A stretch of DNA of 64,000 nt from Dimorphilus gyrociliatus (taxonomy: Eukaryota; Annelida; Polychaeta; Dinophilidae). Below are positions 13,582 to 26,399 of this stretch, piece by piece. The notes under the pieces are model-generated. The model saw only the letters and a program-made list of their open reading frames with translations. It made no database searches and had not been told where the DNA came from. Numbering within the stretch: the first letter of the stretch is position 1; every line of letters begins with the position of its first letter. The position numbers were made by a program, and so were the translations under genes. The stretch covers positions 1,850,946-1,914,945 of the forward strand of contig CAJFCJ010000006.1 of the NCBI GenBank assembly GCA_904063045.1. The letters run 5' to 3'.

Positions 13582-14440
13582 ATGGCATTATTTAAGGAAG
13601 TTATTATTTTAACTTCATTCCTAACGAGCTTTGTTAATGCTTTGGCTCTTTCTTTGCCATATTGGACCAAGGATGAAAGTGATAGATATGTAGGATTATG
13701 GCATACTTGTATTGATGATATTTGTAGCCCAGTGGCTGAAGCTTCAGGTGTTTTTTAAATGACTAATAAGAACTAATATTTTGTTTTACTTACTTTTTGC
13801 TTTTAAAATAACAGAAATTAAGACAACAGTCTCAAAGATATTTCTGTGCTTTGCACAATTTACCCTCTTTTCGACATTTCTTACTTCATTACTAATCCCA
13901 TTGAAAGGAACAAGTGAAATTTTCAATAAAATATGCTTAAGTGTCTTATTTATATTTTCTGGTAAGAACTTTGTCAATAATCGTTTTATCTTTTATTGTG
14001 TAAGCTAAATAGTCTTTACTTTGTTGCGATTAAATATATATACATATACTGTATATACAGTATTAATTAGCATATTGTCAAAGTAGCTCAAGTATATAAA
14101 TATTATAGATAAGAGTAAAGCTTATAAAAGTTCATCTTTAGTGATGACAAATGGAAAAGTAAATACAAGTTTTATGTAATAAACAGTAGATAACAATAAA
14201 GTATATATACTTTAGTATGCTAATTAACTCTTATGTTATCTTTACTTTTTAGGTTCTTTTGCATTAATCAGCTGGGCTCTCTATGCAAAGTACTTCATGG
14301 ATATACCAATATCCAGTGTAAAGCTACACGCGTCCTTTGCTCTTGCTGTCCTATCAACTGCTTTCAGCTACGTAGGAGTAATGGTCGTTTTTCTAAATAA
14401 GCCGCAAAAGATATCATCCCAAGAGGAGATAGCAATGTAG
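13582..14440 (+). CDS. Claudin-like four-transmembrane protein, copy 2
   Basis: Tandem paralogue of the gene at 11266. Exons 13582-13747, 13815-13961 and 14253-14440 give 166 aa, with both introns in phase 1 at positions homologous to copy 1. The last exon has exactly the same length (188 nt). The superfamily signature is present in loop 1: LPYW, then YVGLWHTC, then C six residues later. Four hydrophobic stretches are visible. The tail (NKPQKISSQEEIAM) is polar and short. AATAAA motifs follow the stop at about 14510. Being 3'-to-3' with the GPR157-like gene, it is probably an independent transcription unit. Sequence identity between the copies is low by eye, so the duplication is not recent. 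Confidence 0.8.
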
Positions 14441-14717
14441 AAGATTATAATTGCACATATAGAATACATGATTTCTTTAATTTTAATATAAATTTTATTA
14501 ATACAACTATAATAAATCTATACAAAAATATTTTATTATTGATATTTCAAATTTTTTTCTAAGTATTTAAAAAAATTTCATTTTCTTTTCAACTGTTTTT
14601 TTTACAAAAAAGAACTGTCTGGCAGATATACAACATCTACATATAATGTCATGTAAATATGTCATTAACTTTTAAGTTTAATTAATTGAAAAATAACTTC
14701 TGTTAACTAAAATAAAT

Positions 14718-15986
14718 TTAACGTCTGCCCAAAAGACGAGTTCTTTCGTTAACGTTATATTCACAATGTCCTCCTCTAACGTCTCTTTTCTTCCAATTTT
14801 TCACCTCTCCTAATCTCTTTCTAACTCTTGGTGTACAGAGACAGTATAGAATAAAATTAACTAAGCCTTGAGAACATATTCCTATAGCCTTTTAAGAAAA
14901 TTATTCAAAGAACAGGGTTAACACATATTATTGATCGTTTATGTCTAAATACCTGAAAGTAAGATAAAAACCAATTTTGCGAAGCATTGAACTTGAATAT
15001 GTAAAGTAAACATTTAACTGTCGAGCATATTCTTATCAGAAAGAAGGCTACTGGAACAAATATAAGCTTCTTTTGTGATTTACACAATTGTTGGAGCGAG
15101 TTATAATCATGGATGGAAAGTCTTGTCAAATCCTTTAGCTAGAATTTATACAACAGTTAATCAATTTTCATTGGTATAAAGTAATTACAAACAGATTCGT
15201 CCAATTTCCAATATGCTAACAAATAAAATAGCGGAACGAATATATAAGCGAAGCATTCCAAACCTGTTGATGTGACTATTCTCCATATATTGGCGTGTAT
15301 AGTATATTTGTTTATCCAGCACCATCCAAATTTAATTAATGACCCATCATAACCGAGTACATCTCTTACTGCTCCAATAGAAACTATGAAGAAAACAGGT
15401 AAAAACATTTATTAAAATATTAGTATTCTTTTTGATTTATCTCTCTCTCTCTCTCTCTCTCTGACTCTCTTATTCTCAGTCAATCTCCTATTTTATCCCA
15501 TTCCCTTTCCCCTATTACTTTTTCTTATAAATTATTATTATTATTTAATTGATTAGTAAACTTTTGTTAGGCCTAAGCAAAATATATTTATATACCAACG
15601 ACAATTGACACAACCCAACAAATGTAAGCAGCATATTTTCTAATTAACTCGTTATGCTTTTCTCTGGAGCAAACAGCTGTAAAAACGTAGACAGATATGA
15701 TAATGTAGATAGTTAGCTGACTGATATTAGCTATAGTAGAAAGGTAACTTTGCACTTTGCAGTTCATTGAATTTCCTTGAAAGAATTCCGTAATACCGTA
15801 TAAGAGAGATCCAGCACTTAAAATATCAGCGGCAGCCAAATGAAGTAATAACTTTCTACTTTTTGTTCTTATATCTAACCATAGAGCATACGTAATTATC
15901 GTAATTATCCCTCCAAATATACTCAAAATGCAAACTAGCTGAAGTAAACTCTGCTGGAAAATATGCTTTTCAGGTGACCAGTGCAT
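14718..15986 (-). CDS. GPR157-like seven-transmembrane receptor
   Basis: Orphan G-protein-coupled receptor resembling GPR157, a cAMP-receptor-like 7TM family associated with primary cilia in vertebrates. Four exons (right to left), 15986-15596, 15383-15193, 15138-14953 and 14888-14718, give 312 aa, close to the usual family length of about 330. TM1 is followed by the family-like stretch LDIRTKSRKLLLHLAAADIL (loop 1 and TM2). TM3 and TM4 lie in exon 1 and TM5 in exon 2. A basic loop, TM6 (KLIFVPVAFFLIRICSTVK) and TM7 (GICSQGLVNFILYCLC) come next, then a short basic tail ending RLLGRR. The exon 2 donor is GTTTGT, weaker than consensus but phase-correct. The short N-terminus lacks a signal peptide, as in the family. 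Confidence 0.75.
15439..15463. repeat. (CT)n microsatellite in GPR157-like intron 1
   Basis: Uninterrupted CT dinucleotide run of about 25 bp inside the first intron of the minus-strand receptor gene. Confidence 0.85.
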
Positions 15987-17106
15987 ATTTGAATATTTGT
16001 TTATTCTCTTCAGTTAAATTACGCATATAATAGTCGTTATTTAGATACACATTCAACCAGCTTATAGCTAGCTATATACGTATTGGGAAAATGTAGTATA
16101 GACACACATATACACACAATATAAATATATAGATATGAACAGATGAATTTATTCATAAATCATGTATTCATACACATATATTCATATTTTTCTGTGTATA
16201 ATATGGCGATGTTATAAGAGTGTTAACACTTTTTTAACATGAGTAGTAATTAAAGACACTACTCAATTGGAATTAAAGTGAATATTTATTCAGATACTCC
16301 TTCCTTAGCTTATTGAAAACAGAAGTTGTAAATAAGCTACTCAATTTATTACTCCTTCTCTACCTTCCCCACTCTGAAACAACCTCTAAACAACACACCT
16401 TTTCCTCTCCTTATCCTTCCACCCCTTGTCAAACAATATTTCAACCACTACACATACTCCTCCCACTTTCTTAATTCCACCGTGACTTGTTCCATACGTG
16501 AAGCATTATCTCCAAGTAATAAAATCTTATCTCAAACAGAACTGAGAAAACACATTAAAATAATTTACAATCAGAGAAAACGTGATTTTTTCAGTATCAA
16601 TGGATGAAAGGTGAAAAAAATTCTTTGATTTCTTTTTTTAGAATCCTTTTTTTTATTATTATTATTATTATAATAAAATAGAAGAAGAAAGAAATAAGAA
16701 CAAGTCTATATCATTAACTTATTTTTATCCCTATAAACTTAAAAATAAACTATTTAAACTAGTTTAAAGGTCTATAGACAATTTAACTCATTTTATCTTC
16801 TTTTAAGTAATGCTACATTTAGAAATTATTAAATATACACTACAAACTAGGTCTATTATTAATTGTATATCTATTAATATATAGGTCATAATTAATCCTT
16901 CTCGCTTTGCAATGATTTTTAACGTTAAATAAATAGTAAATAATAAAAGGGAGCAAAGAAAAGAAAATGAAGAAAATATTATTTTGTATTTTTTTCGAAT
17001 TAAGTAAATAAAAGTTTAATTTTAAAAACAAATAGCAAAAAACTAGGTGAAAAGAAAAGTAAGTTGGTTAGGGGGCGGGTTAAAGGGTAGGGAAGGGGAG
17101 GGGGCA

Positions 17107-17150
<44 letters not shown>

Positions 17151-17491
17151 AAAGATGAGAGATTGTATACGTGTACTCATGTGTACGTGTGTGTAGGAGT
17201 ACTGAAAAATTTGTATGGAAGAAGAGAAGGTATTTTTATCCGTAATTTTCTTCGTATAAACTTTAATAAGTTAAAAAAGGGGAAGCCATTAGAATTAAGC
17301 TTGACAAAAAAAATTACTAGGTCTAGTTAAATTGTGAAAAGCACATAAGAGAAATGAAAAACAAACAAAAAAAAACTGTTTATCCAATAAATAGATATAG
17401 GCCTACTGGAAAAAACCAAATATCTTGACTTTCAGTTGGACTTTTACTTTGTGGAAAAGCGCTGTTGGAAGAGAAAAACAACATATTATCA
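15987..17491. other. Intergenic upstream of calmodulin
   Basis: About 1.5 kb AT-rich stretch with a CT-rich section (about 16350-16480) and, at 17040-17150, a purine-rich block that includes an AG dinucleotide repeat. No supportable exon. Confidence 0.55.
17111..17141. repeat. (AG)n microsatellite in a G-rich purine tract
   Basis: AG run of about 30 bp preceded by G-rich sequence (ggttagggggcgggtt and aggggagggggcaggg), about 350 bp upstream of the calmodulin start. Confidence 0.85.
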
Positions 17492-18163
17492 ATGATGGTT
17501 AGTAATAATTAACAAGATAATCTTTACAATTGATTAAAACTGTTCATAATTAAAAAAAAAAGACTTTCTATGTGAATTGATGATTTTCTTTCTCAAATGA
17601 TTATTCTATAAATTCTTATATAGTCGAAGGACACTCCTGATTTAACTGCTGAACAAATAGCTGAATTTAAGGAAGCTTTTTCCCTTTTCGATAAAGATGG
17701 GGACGGTACTATTACAACGAAAGAACTTGGAACTGTAATGAGATCACTAGGTCAAAATCCAACGGAAAGCGAGCTGAAAGATATGATAAATGAAGTGGAT
17801 ACAGATGGGAATGGTACACTAGATTTTCCAGAATTCTTAGAAATGATGGCTAGAAAAATGGGTGATAGAGATTCTGAGGAAGAGATCAGAGAAGCCTTTA
17901 AAGTATTTGATAAAGATAATAATGGGGTTATATCTGCAGCAGAATTGCGTCACGTAATGACCAATCTAGGTGAAACTTTAACCGACGAAGAGGTTGATGA
18001 AATGATAAGGGAAGCAGACGTTAACGGTGATGGTCAAATCAACTATGAAGGTTATTTTAAATTTCTCTCCCTGTATTGCCATCTATTGGCTATAGAATAA
18101 ATAATAAACTATTATTCATTTTTCATATTTACAGAATTCGTTATGATGATGATGAATAAGTAG
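17492..18163 (+). CDS. Calmodulin, divergent copy
   Basis: Ca2+ sensor with four EF-hands. Exons 17492-17497, 17624-18050 and 18135-18163 give 153 aa if the first of two adjacent ATGs is used (canonical calmodulin has 149). The first intron follows the start codon(s) directly, as in other animal calmodulin genes. All four loops are intact: [36 protein letters not shown] and [12 protein letters not shown]. Each has its acidic or oxygen ligand at positions 1, 3, 5, 9 and 12 and Gly at 6. The protein nevertheless departs from the nearly invariant animal sequence: the N-terminus is [11 protein letters not shown], the central linker reads [12 protein letters not shown], and the end is FVMMMMNK. 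It is probably a calmodulin paralogue rather than the single conserved gene. A polyadenylation-like AATAAA lies at about 18265. Confidence 0.9.
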
Positions 18164-18776
18164 ACGAAAAGAAGAAGGAACAAAAAATCATTCATTCCAA
18201 AGAGAATCTTTATTTCCTGCTTAAAAGTTAACGATTTTACAATTTTTACATTTTTTCTATTTTATTAATAAAAAATGTAATAAGAAAACAATGAAGAATA
18301 AGATTATTATGTGTTAACGAAGCGACCTCTTCTTCTTCTTATAAATACAGTATATACTCTCTAAATCTTACTATCTTTCTTCTCCCATTCCCCTTTCTTC
18401 ATTTTCTTTAGATGTTTTGAATATAGAATTATTGCAATAGTCATGCTAGTCTCTTATTTAAAATAACTGCAAGATATTTAACCTAGAAGTGTGAGATTTG
18501 TTAAGGTCTTTTTGGTCTCAAACTATATCTTTCATGGAAATACAAATAAGTGATTACAATTTCCATCCGTTAGTCATAATTGCTCTTATCTTGATTAACA
18601 ACCGAAATGTTTGACACAGTACGGAAAATACTTGTTCGGTTAACAAAGTTTATTATCAAAAGATCAACTTGCAAACACGGGAGATTAGTAAAAATCTCCT
18701 AAAAAAATAAAGGCATTAAAAGAAAAATTATCAAGATTAGGAATAAAGGAGTGAGACGATAATATTAGTTATTAAT

Positions 18777-18965
18777 TCTTGGGTGATAGATATCAACAGG
18801 AGGACAGTTTATAGCAACACTTTAATGCAAGGTGTAGAGGTAACCGTAGTTTCTAATGGTACCAAAAAGAATTTTCAAACGTCCTGTGCTACTAATTGCA
18901 GAGAAAATGTCAATAATATGCAGATTCAAGTAGTACAAGGACCTAGATATCCTTCTGTGGAATGA
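18777..18965 (+). pseudogene. Possible fragment of a galactose-binding-like (fucolectin-type) domain
   Basis: A short open frame begins WVIDINRRTVYSN and continues LMQGVEVTVVSNGTKK, with two cysteines further on, ending in TGA at 18963. The order W.(V)DI-N-R...L.GVEV.V..-C resembles the core of F5/8-type or fucolectin-like beta-sandwiches. No upstream exon, start or complete domain was found, so it is either a terminal exon of an undetected gene or a remnant. The resemblance is by eye only and could be chance. Confidence 0.25.
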
Positions 18966-19738
18966 GTATTGATTCTCTACTTTGCGTAGGTTTTCGTCAA
19001 GTGCAGATACTATTTACCCATACAGAGATTCTTTTTTATATTTATAATCACAAAAGATATAACACTGTGCCTTATAAGAGAAAAAATAACTTTATATATT
19101 AAAACTAGCTGCATGGACTTTATATTTAATTCTTGAAAGCATCCTTTAAACAAAGTATAAGAGCTTTTAACACCCATTACAGATTATTTATCAATTCGAA
19201 CTAAGCTTGATCAAGGACTTTTATGTTCTTTTCACAATAAATGATCATTTAAAAATAAGTATGAACTTGTTTCAAAAGCAATTTTGGGTGGAGCATAAAA
19301 AAATTGCTGTTAATCACATCTCGTGATTTTTAGCATGGATTTTGTTTAAGATTATTTTAATAACTTTATTGTAACAAATTCTAGTTAATTAATTATAATT
19401 AATAATTAATAATTAAATATATATGCAATATTTTCACATACAGACTTTGTTAACTTTATAAAAATTTTAGTTTTACTAGAAAATAAGGAAGGAATATAAA
19501 TGAAATTAAATATTACACAATATAATGAAGTCAGAAAACAATAAAAAATGCTGATGTAACATGCAGTTATATTCTATGATATAAAATGATAAGCATCTTT
19601 TATTAAACAATTAATCAACTTTAACCCAAAAGAATGACTTTCCATATTATATTTTCAAACTGCGATTTAATTTAGAAAAAGGCTATTAAATAATACAATA
19701 ATACTTTGTGTCGATTATATTCTCCTTATAGATTTTAA

Positions 19739-19760
19739 TTATATATATATATATATATAA
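19739..19760. repeat. (AT)n microsatellite
   Basis: AT dinucleotide run of about 20 bp in the intergenic stretch upstream of the Ig-module genes. Confidence 0.8.
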
Positions 19761-20442
19761 TGCTAGAGTACTTCTTTCGAATTATAAGGGATTCAAGAAC
19801 TTTTGAAATTTATTCGCCTTTTGTTTATTTGTAAGGTGAAAAATTAGGTACAATGATAAATATGATTCCTTTATTATGATAAAAGTCATATTTACCTATG
19901 TCTACTTTATTATTTTTTTTATGCGAGTCATGGCAATACTTAATAAAAACTTGTATTTTAAACTAAAAGTAAACTAATACGAAGAGAAATAATTACTAAT
20001 TAATTGAAATAAAGAGAATATTAAAGAATTTCCTTAACTATTTGTTAATAACTCTAAATTATTACTAATTTTCGAGTATCTATCACACTGTTCCAAAATG
20101 TATAATAACATTATTAATATGAACTTAAAAAAGTTTGGCCTAAGTCATTAGAAAAGTCGTTGAACTACTGAAAAGTATGAATATTAATATATATTCTTTC
20201 AGTTTCAAAATCTGATTTCAGTCTAGCGGATTCTTCGTGAATATATATTACTTTATCTAATATATTAGGTCAAAAGTCAGAAAAAAGGTTCACGCAGCAT
20301 TTATATCATATTATAAAGATATCAATTTCTATAAAAACCGTTGCCGGCCAACGCTTTAGCTCATTCTCTTTTCTATATTCATGATAAGAACTTCTCTATT
20401 TCAATTTAGAAGTAGATAGTCAAGTCTTTTTTTTGAGAAAAG

Positions 20443-23400
20443 ATGATTTTAATTGCAAAGATTATAGCTATTTTTGCATTTCTCATAGGTTTGCTCGTCT
20501 AATGTGCATTACTTTTCACTTTAATTAAAGTTTATTTTCATAAATCTTAGCTTCAATCGAATGTGACGTTTATTTGTATGAAAGACCTATTAACACTGCT
20601 GTGTATACTGGTGAAAGAACACAATTAAATTGCACTATACGCAACGACACGAACTTCGATTACACGGCATGGGATTCTGTAGGATCGCATACTGGACTGA
20701 AAACAATAGCACATCAAGACTTTATTTCTCCTGAACATTTGGATCATTATGAAATTGTGGACACTTATAATCTTGTTATTAAAAGTGTCAATTCAAACAC
20801 GACAGGAAGTTATCACTGTACAGCATACGCGCATTTTGGACAATTTAATGAATATTTAGATGTTTACCTTATGTCAATGGGTAAGTTTTTCTAATTAGTT
20901 ACGATGATAAGTTTATACTTTGAAAAACAATTTAGATGAAACTAGCACCTGCGCCGATTCACAACACGAAAGTCTTGTCTTACCTGAAGGCTATAAAATG
21001 GCTTTCTGCTTTACAAATTTCGCTGGAACTTACCCTCCAATTGCTGAATTTGATGTATCCGGCGACATTATGCTACATTCAACTGTTCACAACAATGAGA
21101 TGGTTGGTGGTTGTGCAGTTGTTGCGAATGATACTGATTTCAACTGTTCGCTTATTTATCGATCACCACCAAAAGACGCCGTGTTTTATGAATTTGCTGA
21201 TAAAACTTCACCAAATCTAACGACAACTTGTCAAAGACCATCCGATAATCAACCCACAGGTGAGTCACATTAAATAACCTTAGTTTGGCAAAATGTTTTA
21301 TGTTATTTTATGCCTTTTTTTTCACTTCTAAACATTTTAGTTCCCGATTGGCTATTGAATTCTTGCAAAAACCTCTTCGAACCACCTAAACCAACAATCG
21401 TTTATAGACCAACAAATGTTGCCGTCTTAAGGGGAGAGCGAGCCACAATGAATTGCACTGGACGACATCTTGGAACCTTTCACACAATTCGATGGGATTA
21501 TAAAGCTAGTAATTCGGATTCAGCTGTTATGATTACTATTAACGATTATCAAGAGCCAAGTACAACAGCATTATTCACCATATTTGATACCTATAACCTT
21601 GACGTATCCTTTGTAAACCGTACAACATCAGGTCAATTTCAATGCGATGCCTATGATCAAGCAGTTTTAGGCACTTATAACGCCTTTTTGTTAGAAATGG
21701 GTAATTATTTACCATATCAAGACAACTTATTATTATTCAAAAATTTATGATTTAATTATACCTTGTTGAATATAAAATAAGTTGATAAATAGATAAAAAT
21801 ATAATCATATTTTATCAAAACAGAAAGCACACCCAGATGCTTTAAAAAGAATTATACAGAATTAGAATCATTGGATAGATTTTTAAGAGTTGGATTTTGT
21901 TTAAATGGGTATTCTGGAACCTACCCTCCAACAGCTACTATCACTGGTGACGATAAAGTAAAAGAAACGTTTACTTTTGGACAGGATTTCTTAGCTGGTG
22001 CTTGCGCACCTGTCTTTGTTGGTGAGAAACTCAATTGCAGTATGAAATTTGGAGCCCCACCAAGTCATTTGTGGATTTTTGATAATGTTGATAAGAGTGA
22101 ACCAGAATTAACAACTCATTGCGATGAGGAAATTACTGATGATTCGGAGATGAACGTTCCTCAATGGCTAGTTGATAAATGCGCAGAGGCATTCTTTCCT
22201 CAACCACAAGAAGTGGTTCAAAGACCTAATAATACAGCAGTTGCAACAGGAACCCAAAACGTGGTCATGAAATGCGAAACCAAAAACTTTAGAAATATGG
22301 ATTCACACGCTTGGGGTTTCGCAAAAACAGCTGTTGACTTGTTTAAGGTTGTATCGGCTTATCATGTGATTTTCCCTGAATATTATGATGTCTATGGAAT
22401 TAACGGTACTTGGGATCTTATTACTTTAACTGCTGATGAGAAGACTTCGGGAATCTATCAGTGTTATGTACACTCGCAGGAGGCATCACTGGATGAAGAG
22501 TATTACGCATTCCTTTTAACATTAGGTAAAGATTACGCGTTAAATTTATTATAAGATAGCATTAATCATGTTTAAATTTCAATTTATAGATCCAGAACCC
22601 TTCTGTACTGAAAAAATATACCCAGAGTTAGATAATGATAAGAAGATTGCTTTTTGCATGACAAATTTTACAGGAGTCTATGGACCGGTTGCTAAAATAT
22701 CTGCACCCAATGGAGAAGATTTATATTCGACAATAGTTAATGGAAGTCTAGCAGGATCGTGTGCTCTTATTGGGAAGGGTGATCACTTTACCTGTGAAGT
22801 TTCCTATAATGCTCCACCAAAGATATTAACAGACGCCGGAAATTATGATACTACAGCACCAGACTTTACAACAACTTGTTCTAGTGCCAATGGTATTGGA
22901 GATTCATCTGTAATTCCTTCGTGGTTAGAACAACAATGTGTTGAAAATTATGGTGAACCTGGCATTTCAAAAAGTCCCAAAAATACCGCTGTTTTTAGTG
23001 GAGAACCAACTACTCTGGACTGCCAGACAAAAGGATTTGGTGCGGGAGGGACGTCTACGTGGGTATATGCACCAAGAGGAAACTTAGATGACATAGCAGT
23101 AATATCTGTATTGAACTATGTAACAGATTCTTTGGAACATTTATTCGGCATCGAAGGAAAATGGAATTTGAAAGTTTCAGCTGTAAATTTCGAAACCGTT
23201 GGTTTATATGAATGTTATGCAGCAGACATTGGTTTCGAAGAATTTATGGCTGTTTATCTTATGGAAATGGGTTAGTATTACATATTTGAACCTAATCATA
23301 TAGTATAAGGATTTAAACTCTGTAGAGAGGGAGCCATCCTGTGTAGCGACTACTGATGCTGAATTTCCCAATATGAAATTGGCTTTCTGTATGACAAACT

Positions 23401-26399
23401 ACTCAGGAGCCTATCCACCGAATTTTGAAATTAGTTCGAACAATGAAAATATGTCTGGTCCCTCGTTTTCAAGGGATAAAAAAAAGGCAGGAAGTTGCGC
23501 AATGATAGAGCAATCCCAAAATTTTAATTGCAAAGTTAAATTTGGTGCTCCCCCTCCAGAACTTCTCTATGCAACGAATCACGATCTGTCAGCTCCTGAT
23601 TTGACCACTAATTGTAACGAAGGATCGTCATCTGATCAAAGTAATATTTATTCCTTATTAGGAAAATAAGATCGTCATCTGATCAAGTTTACGATTCTAA
23701 TTTATTAATTATTAATTTGACAGTTCCTCAATGGTTGTTAGATGATTGCAAAAGGAGCCTACAAGCCACTACAACACAAAAACCTGGTATACCAGTAGTT
23801 CTAGAAACACCTAAGAACACTGCAGTCAAACGAGGCGAAGACGCAAAATTAAACTGTACAGTAAGAAATTTCCCACAATTTGGTTACGTTATGTGGTCAG
23901 GATTATCTACAAACCTAAATGGACCAAAAATAATTTCGATTGGAGATCTCTTACAAGGGGATAAAGAGATATATGAACTTGAAGATACATGGAATTTGAT
24001 AATAAAAGGAACAAATGTAAATAGTACAGGGCTTTATGAATGTTATATTCTTGATACAATCAATCCTGATGAGTTTCATTATGTACATCTTGTCGAAATG
24101 GGTACGTCTAATTTTACAGACATAGTTTGTATTAGTCTCCTCGTTAATGAAATAATGTTACACTTTCAGAGGAAGAACCGCAATGTTTTGTAAAGAGTCA
24201 CTCTGCTTTGCCAAATGGCCAAAAATTTGCCATGTGTGTATCGGAATATTCTGGCCATTATGCTCCTACAGTAAACATTTCTGTTGATAATTCACTTATC
24301 TCAGGAAATACTAAGTCTTATAATGGACAAGCAGGAAGTTGTGCTGTTGTTAATACAGGAGAGTCTTTCCTTTGCGAAGCCAAGTTTGGAACTCCTCCTA
24401 TAATTATTGATGATTTGGAAATTGATACTTCTGCTCCAGAGCTAACTACTGAAAAAAGTTGCAATGCAGCTTCTGATTCGACTTCAGGTGGGTACAATTT
24501 AAGTTAATTGCTTGTCTATGTAGCAATTGTTTTTTTTTTTAGTACCATCTTGGTTATTCGACGAGTGTATCAACCAAAATATAGTGACTACACTCCCTCC
24601 TCCAGAAATGGTTGAAAGACCTACAAACCTTGCTGTTATAGAAGGAGAAAACGCCACATTAAGATGTCAAGTTCGATATTTTAGCGAATTTGGTGCTTTA
24701 CAATGGACTTATCAACGTAGCTTAGATGGCGATGTCTTCCTGTTATCAAATAATGCAGATTTCCTGCCAGGATATGAGGATTTGTTTTCTATATCTGGAA
24801 CTTATAATCTTGTTATCAAAAAGACAAATAACCAGACGGCCGGTCTGTACCTTTGCACAGCTTTTGATAGAGATATTGATGGATATTTCATGGCATTCCT
24901 TAGCTCTATAGGTTGAGACTTCAATAAAAATTATACTTTCTGATAAATATCTGTTTAATAGAGAAAGACCCAACATGTACAGTCGCCATACCGCCAGGAG
25001 TGCCACTTTCAAAGAGATTGGCAATTTGTTTCACCAGATATAATGGTGGATATGCTCCAGATGTTAATATTACGGGTGTTGGAAACAGCATCATGACAAA
25101 AACATTATCAAAAGATTTTGTCGCTGGAAGCTGTGCCTTAATAGATGATACCGCATCCTTCAGCTGCCAAGCAGGATTTGGGACTCCTCCGACCGAAGTT
25201 CTAGTTGACCCACAAATTGATACTTCAGCACCATCTTTAAGAACCAGCTGCTCTCTTTCTAGTAATCCTGCCAATGGTAAAAACTTCCTAATTATCTAAT
25301 TGTAAAATGAAATAATAATCATAATAATCATTTTACCCTCAGCACCTCAGTGGCTGATAGACGATTGTAAGGAAGAATTGACTCCAAAAGCTGAAGTAGT
25401 TGAGAGGCCATTAAATAAGGCTGTAATTAAAGGACAACCTTCAGATATGAAATGCACAGTTAAAAACTTTGGGATTGGTGACTACGTTTCTTGGAATCAC
25501 AGACTCCTTAATCTGAATACTAGAGTTGTATCAATTGACAGAAATGTTATGGATGAAGTTAAAGATTCTTACACTCTGAACATGAACAATTTATACGATT
25601 TAAATATAAAAAATGCTGATGAAACTACTGCAGGCTATTATGAGTGTTTTGCGTCTGCTGCTTCTGGTATAAGTGCAACGTTTACTGCTTTTTTCAATAC
25701 TTTAGGTAACAAAAAAATACTTCAAATTTAGCCCAAAATAATTAAGTTCTAAAATCTTTCTAGACGCATCTCCTATTTGCGCTCATGTTACTGCTACTGC
25801 ATTGCCTGCAAATAAGAGAATTGCCTTTTGCTACTCCGAATATTCGGCATTGTGGTCACCTGGTGTTAGTATGTCCATTGGCGGAGTTGGCCAGACAACG
25901 GAAGTATTCACTCAAAGTACTACAGTTGGAGGATGTATCATAATTTCTGAAGGTGATAGTTTTTCATGCGGTGTTAAATATGGAAAGCCTCCATCTGAGC
26001 TTCTACTTGAATCTTATTACGATGATTCTGCTCCTCAGTTAACCACTTCTTGCTTAGGAGGATCACCTAACCAAGGTAATCTGTTTATAGACAAAAGTGG
26101 AGATAAAAGGTTAATAGTTTATATTCTAAATTTTAGTACCTACATGGCTAAGAGATAAGTGTGTTGATAAACTTATTGATTCTTTGACGACAACTACTTC
26201 AAAACCTCCAACGGAGCCTACAACTACACCAACAAATCCTCCTACAAATCCAACAAACCCTCCAACTACACCAACGAATCCTCCAACAACTCCAACGCAA
26301 CCTTCTACAGATCAAACAACAGCGGGTAGCGCAAAAATAAATCATTCAAGCATCGTTTGGCTAGCTGGACTACTTGTTATAATCAATCTTATAAAATGA
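20443..26399 (+). CDS. Seven-module Ig/Cys-domain surface protein, GPI-anchored (paralogue A)
   Basis: I do not recognise a named gene. Fourteen exons: 20443-20488, 20551-20880, 20936-21259, 21341-21700, 21824-22525, 22590-23270, 23326-23640, 23724-24101, 24170-24487, 24543-24911, 24962-25276, 25343-25705, 25764-26075 and 26137-26399. Total 1,691 aa; every intron is phase 1. Exon 1 codes for a signal peptide (MILIAKIIAIFAFLI). Seven modules follow. Each has an Ig-like domain (RPxNTAV, xLxC, W, TYNL, TxGxYxC; exons 2, 4, second halves of 5 and 6, 8, 10, 12) and a second domain with five Cys (xAFCxTNYSGxYxP, AGSCAxI, FxCxVKFGxPP, SAPxLTTxC; exons 3, first halves of 5 and 6, 7, 9, 11, 13), closed by a WLxxxC linker. 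Exon 14 adds a Pro/Thr stalk (NPPT repeats) and a hydrophobic end (SSIVWLAGLLVIINLIK), typical of a GPI signal. Many N-x-S/T sites are present. A cell-surface recognition or adhesion role is inferred. Confidence 0.85.

Larger units (their letters stand above)
18164..20442. other. Mostly non-coding interval before the Ig-module cluster
   Basis: About 2.3 kb, strongly AT-rich, with an AT microsatellite near 19740. The only part with a possible coding flavour is 18777-18965, listed separately. Otherwise nothing is seen. Confidence 0.5.

Noticed and set aside
14046-14063. Perfect palindrome atactgtatatacagtat, with its half (tacagtata) recurring at about 12366, 18347, 26775, 46247, 50009 and 51061
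   Set aside because: In sequence this AT-rich, an 8-9 base word of this kind is expected several times by chance in 64 kb on two strands; the positions show no relation to genes.
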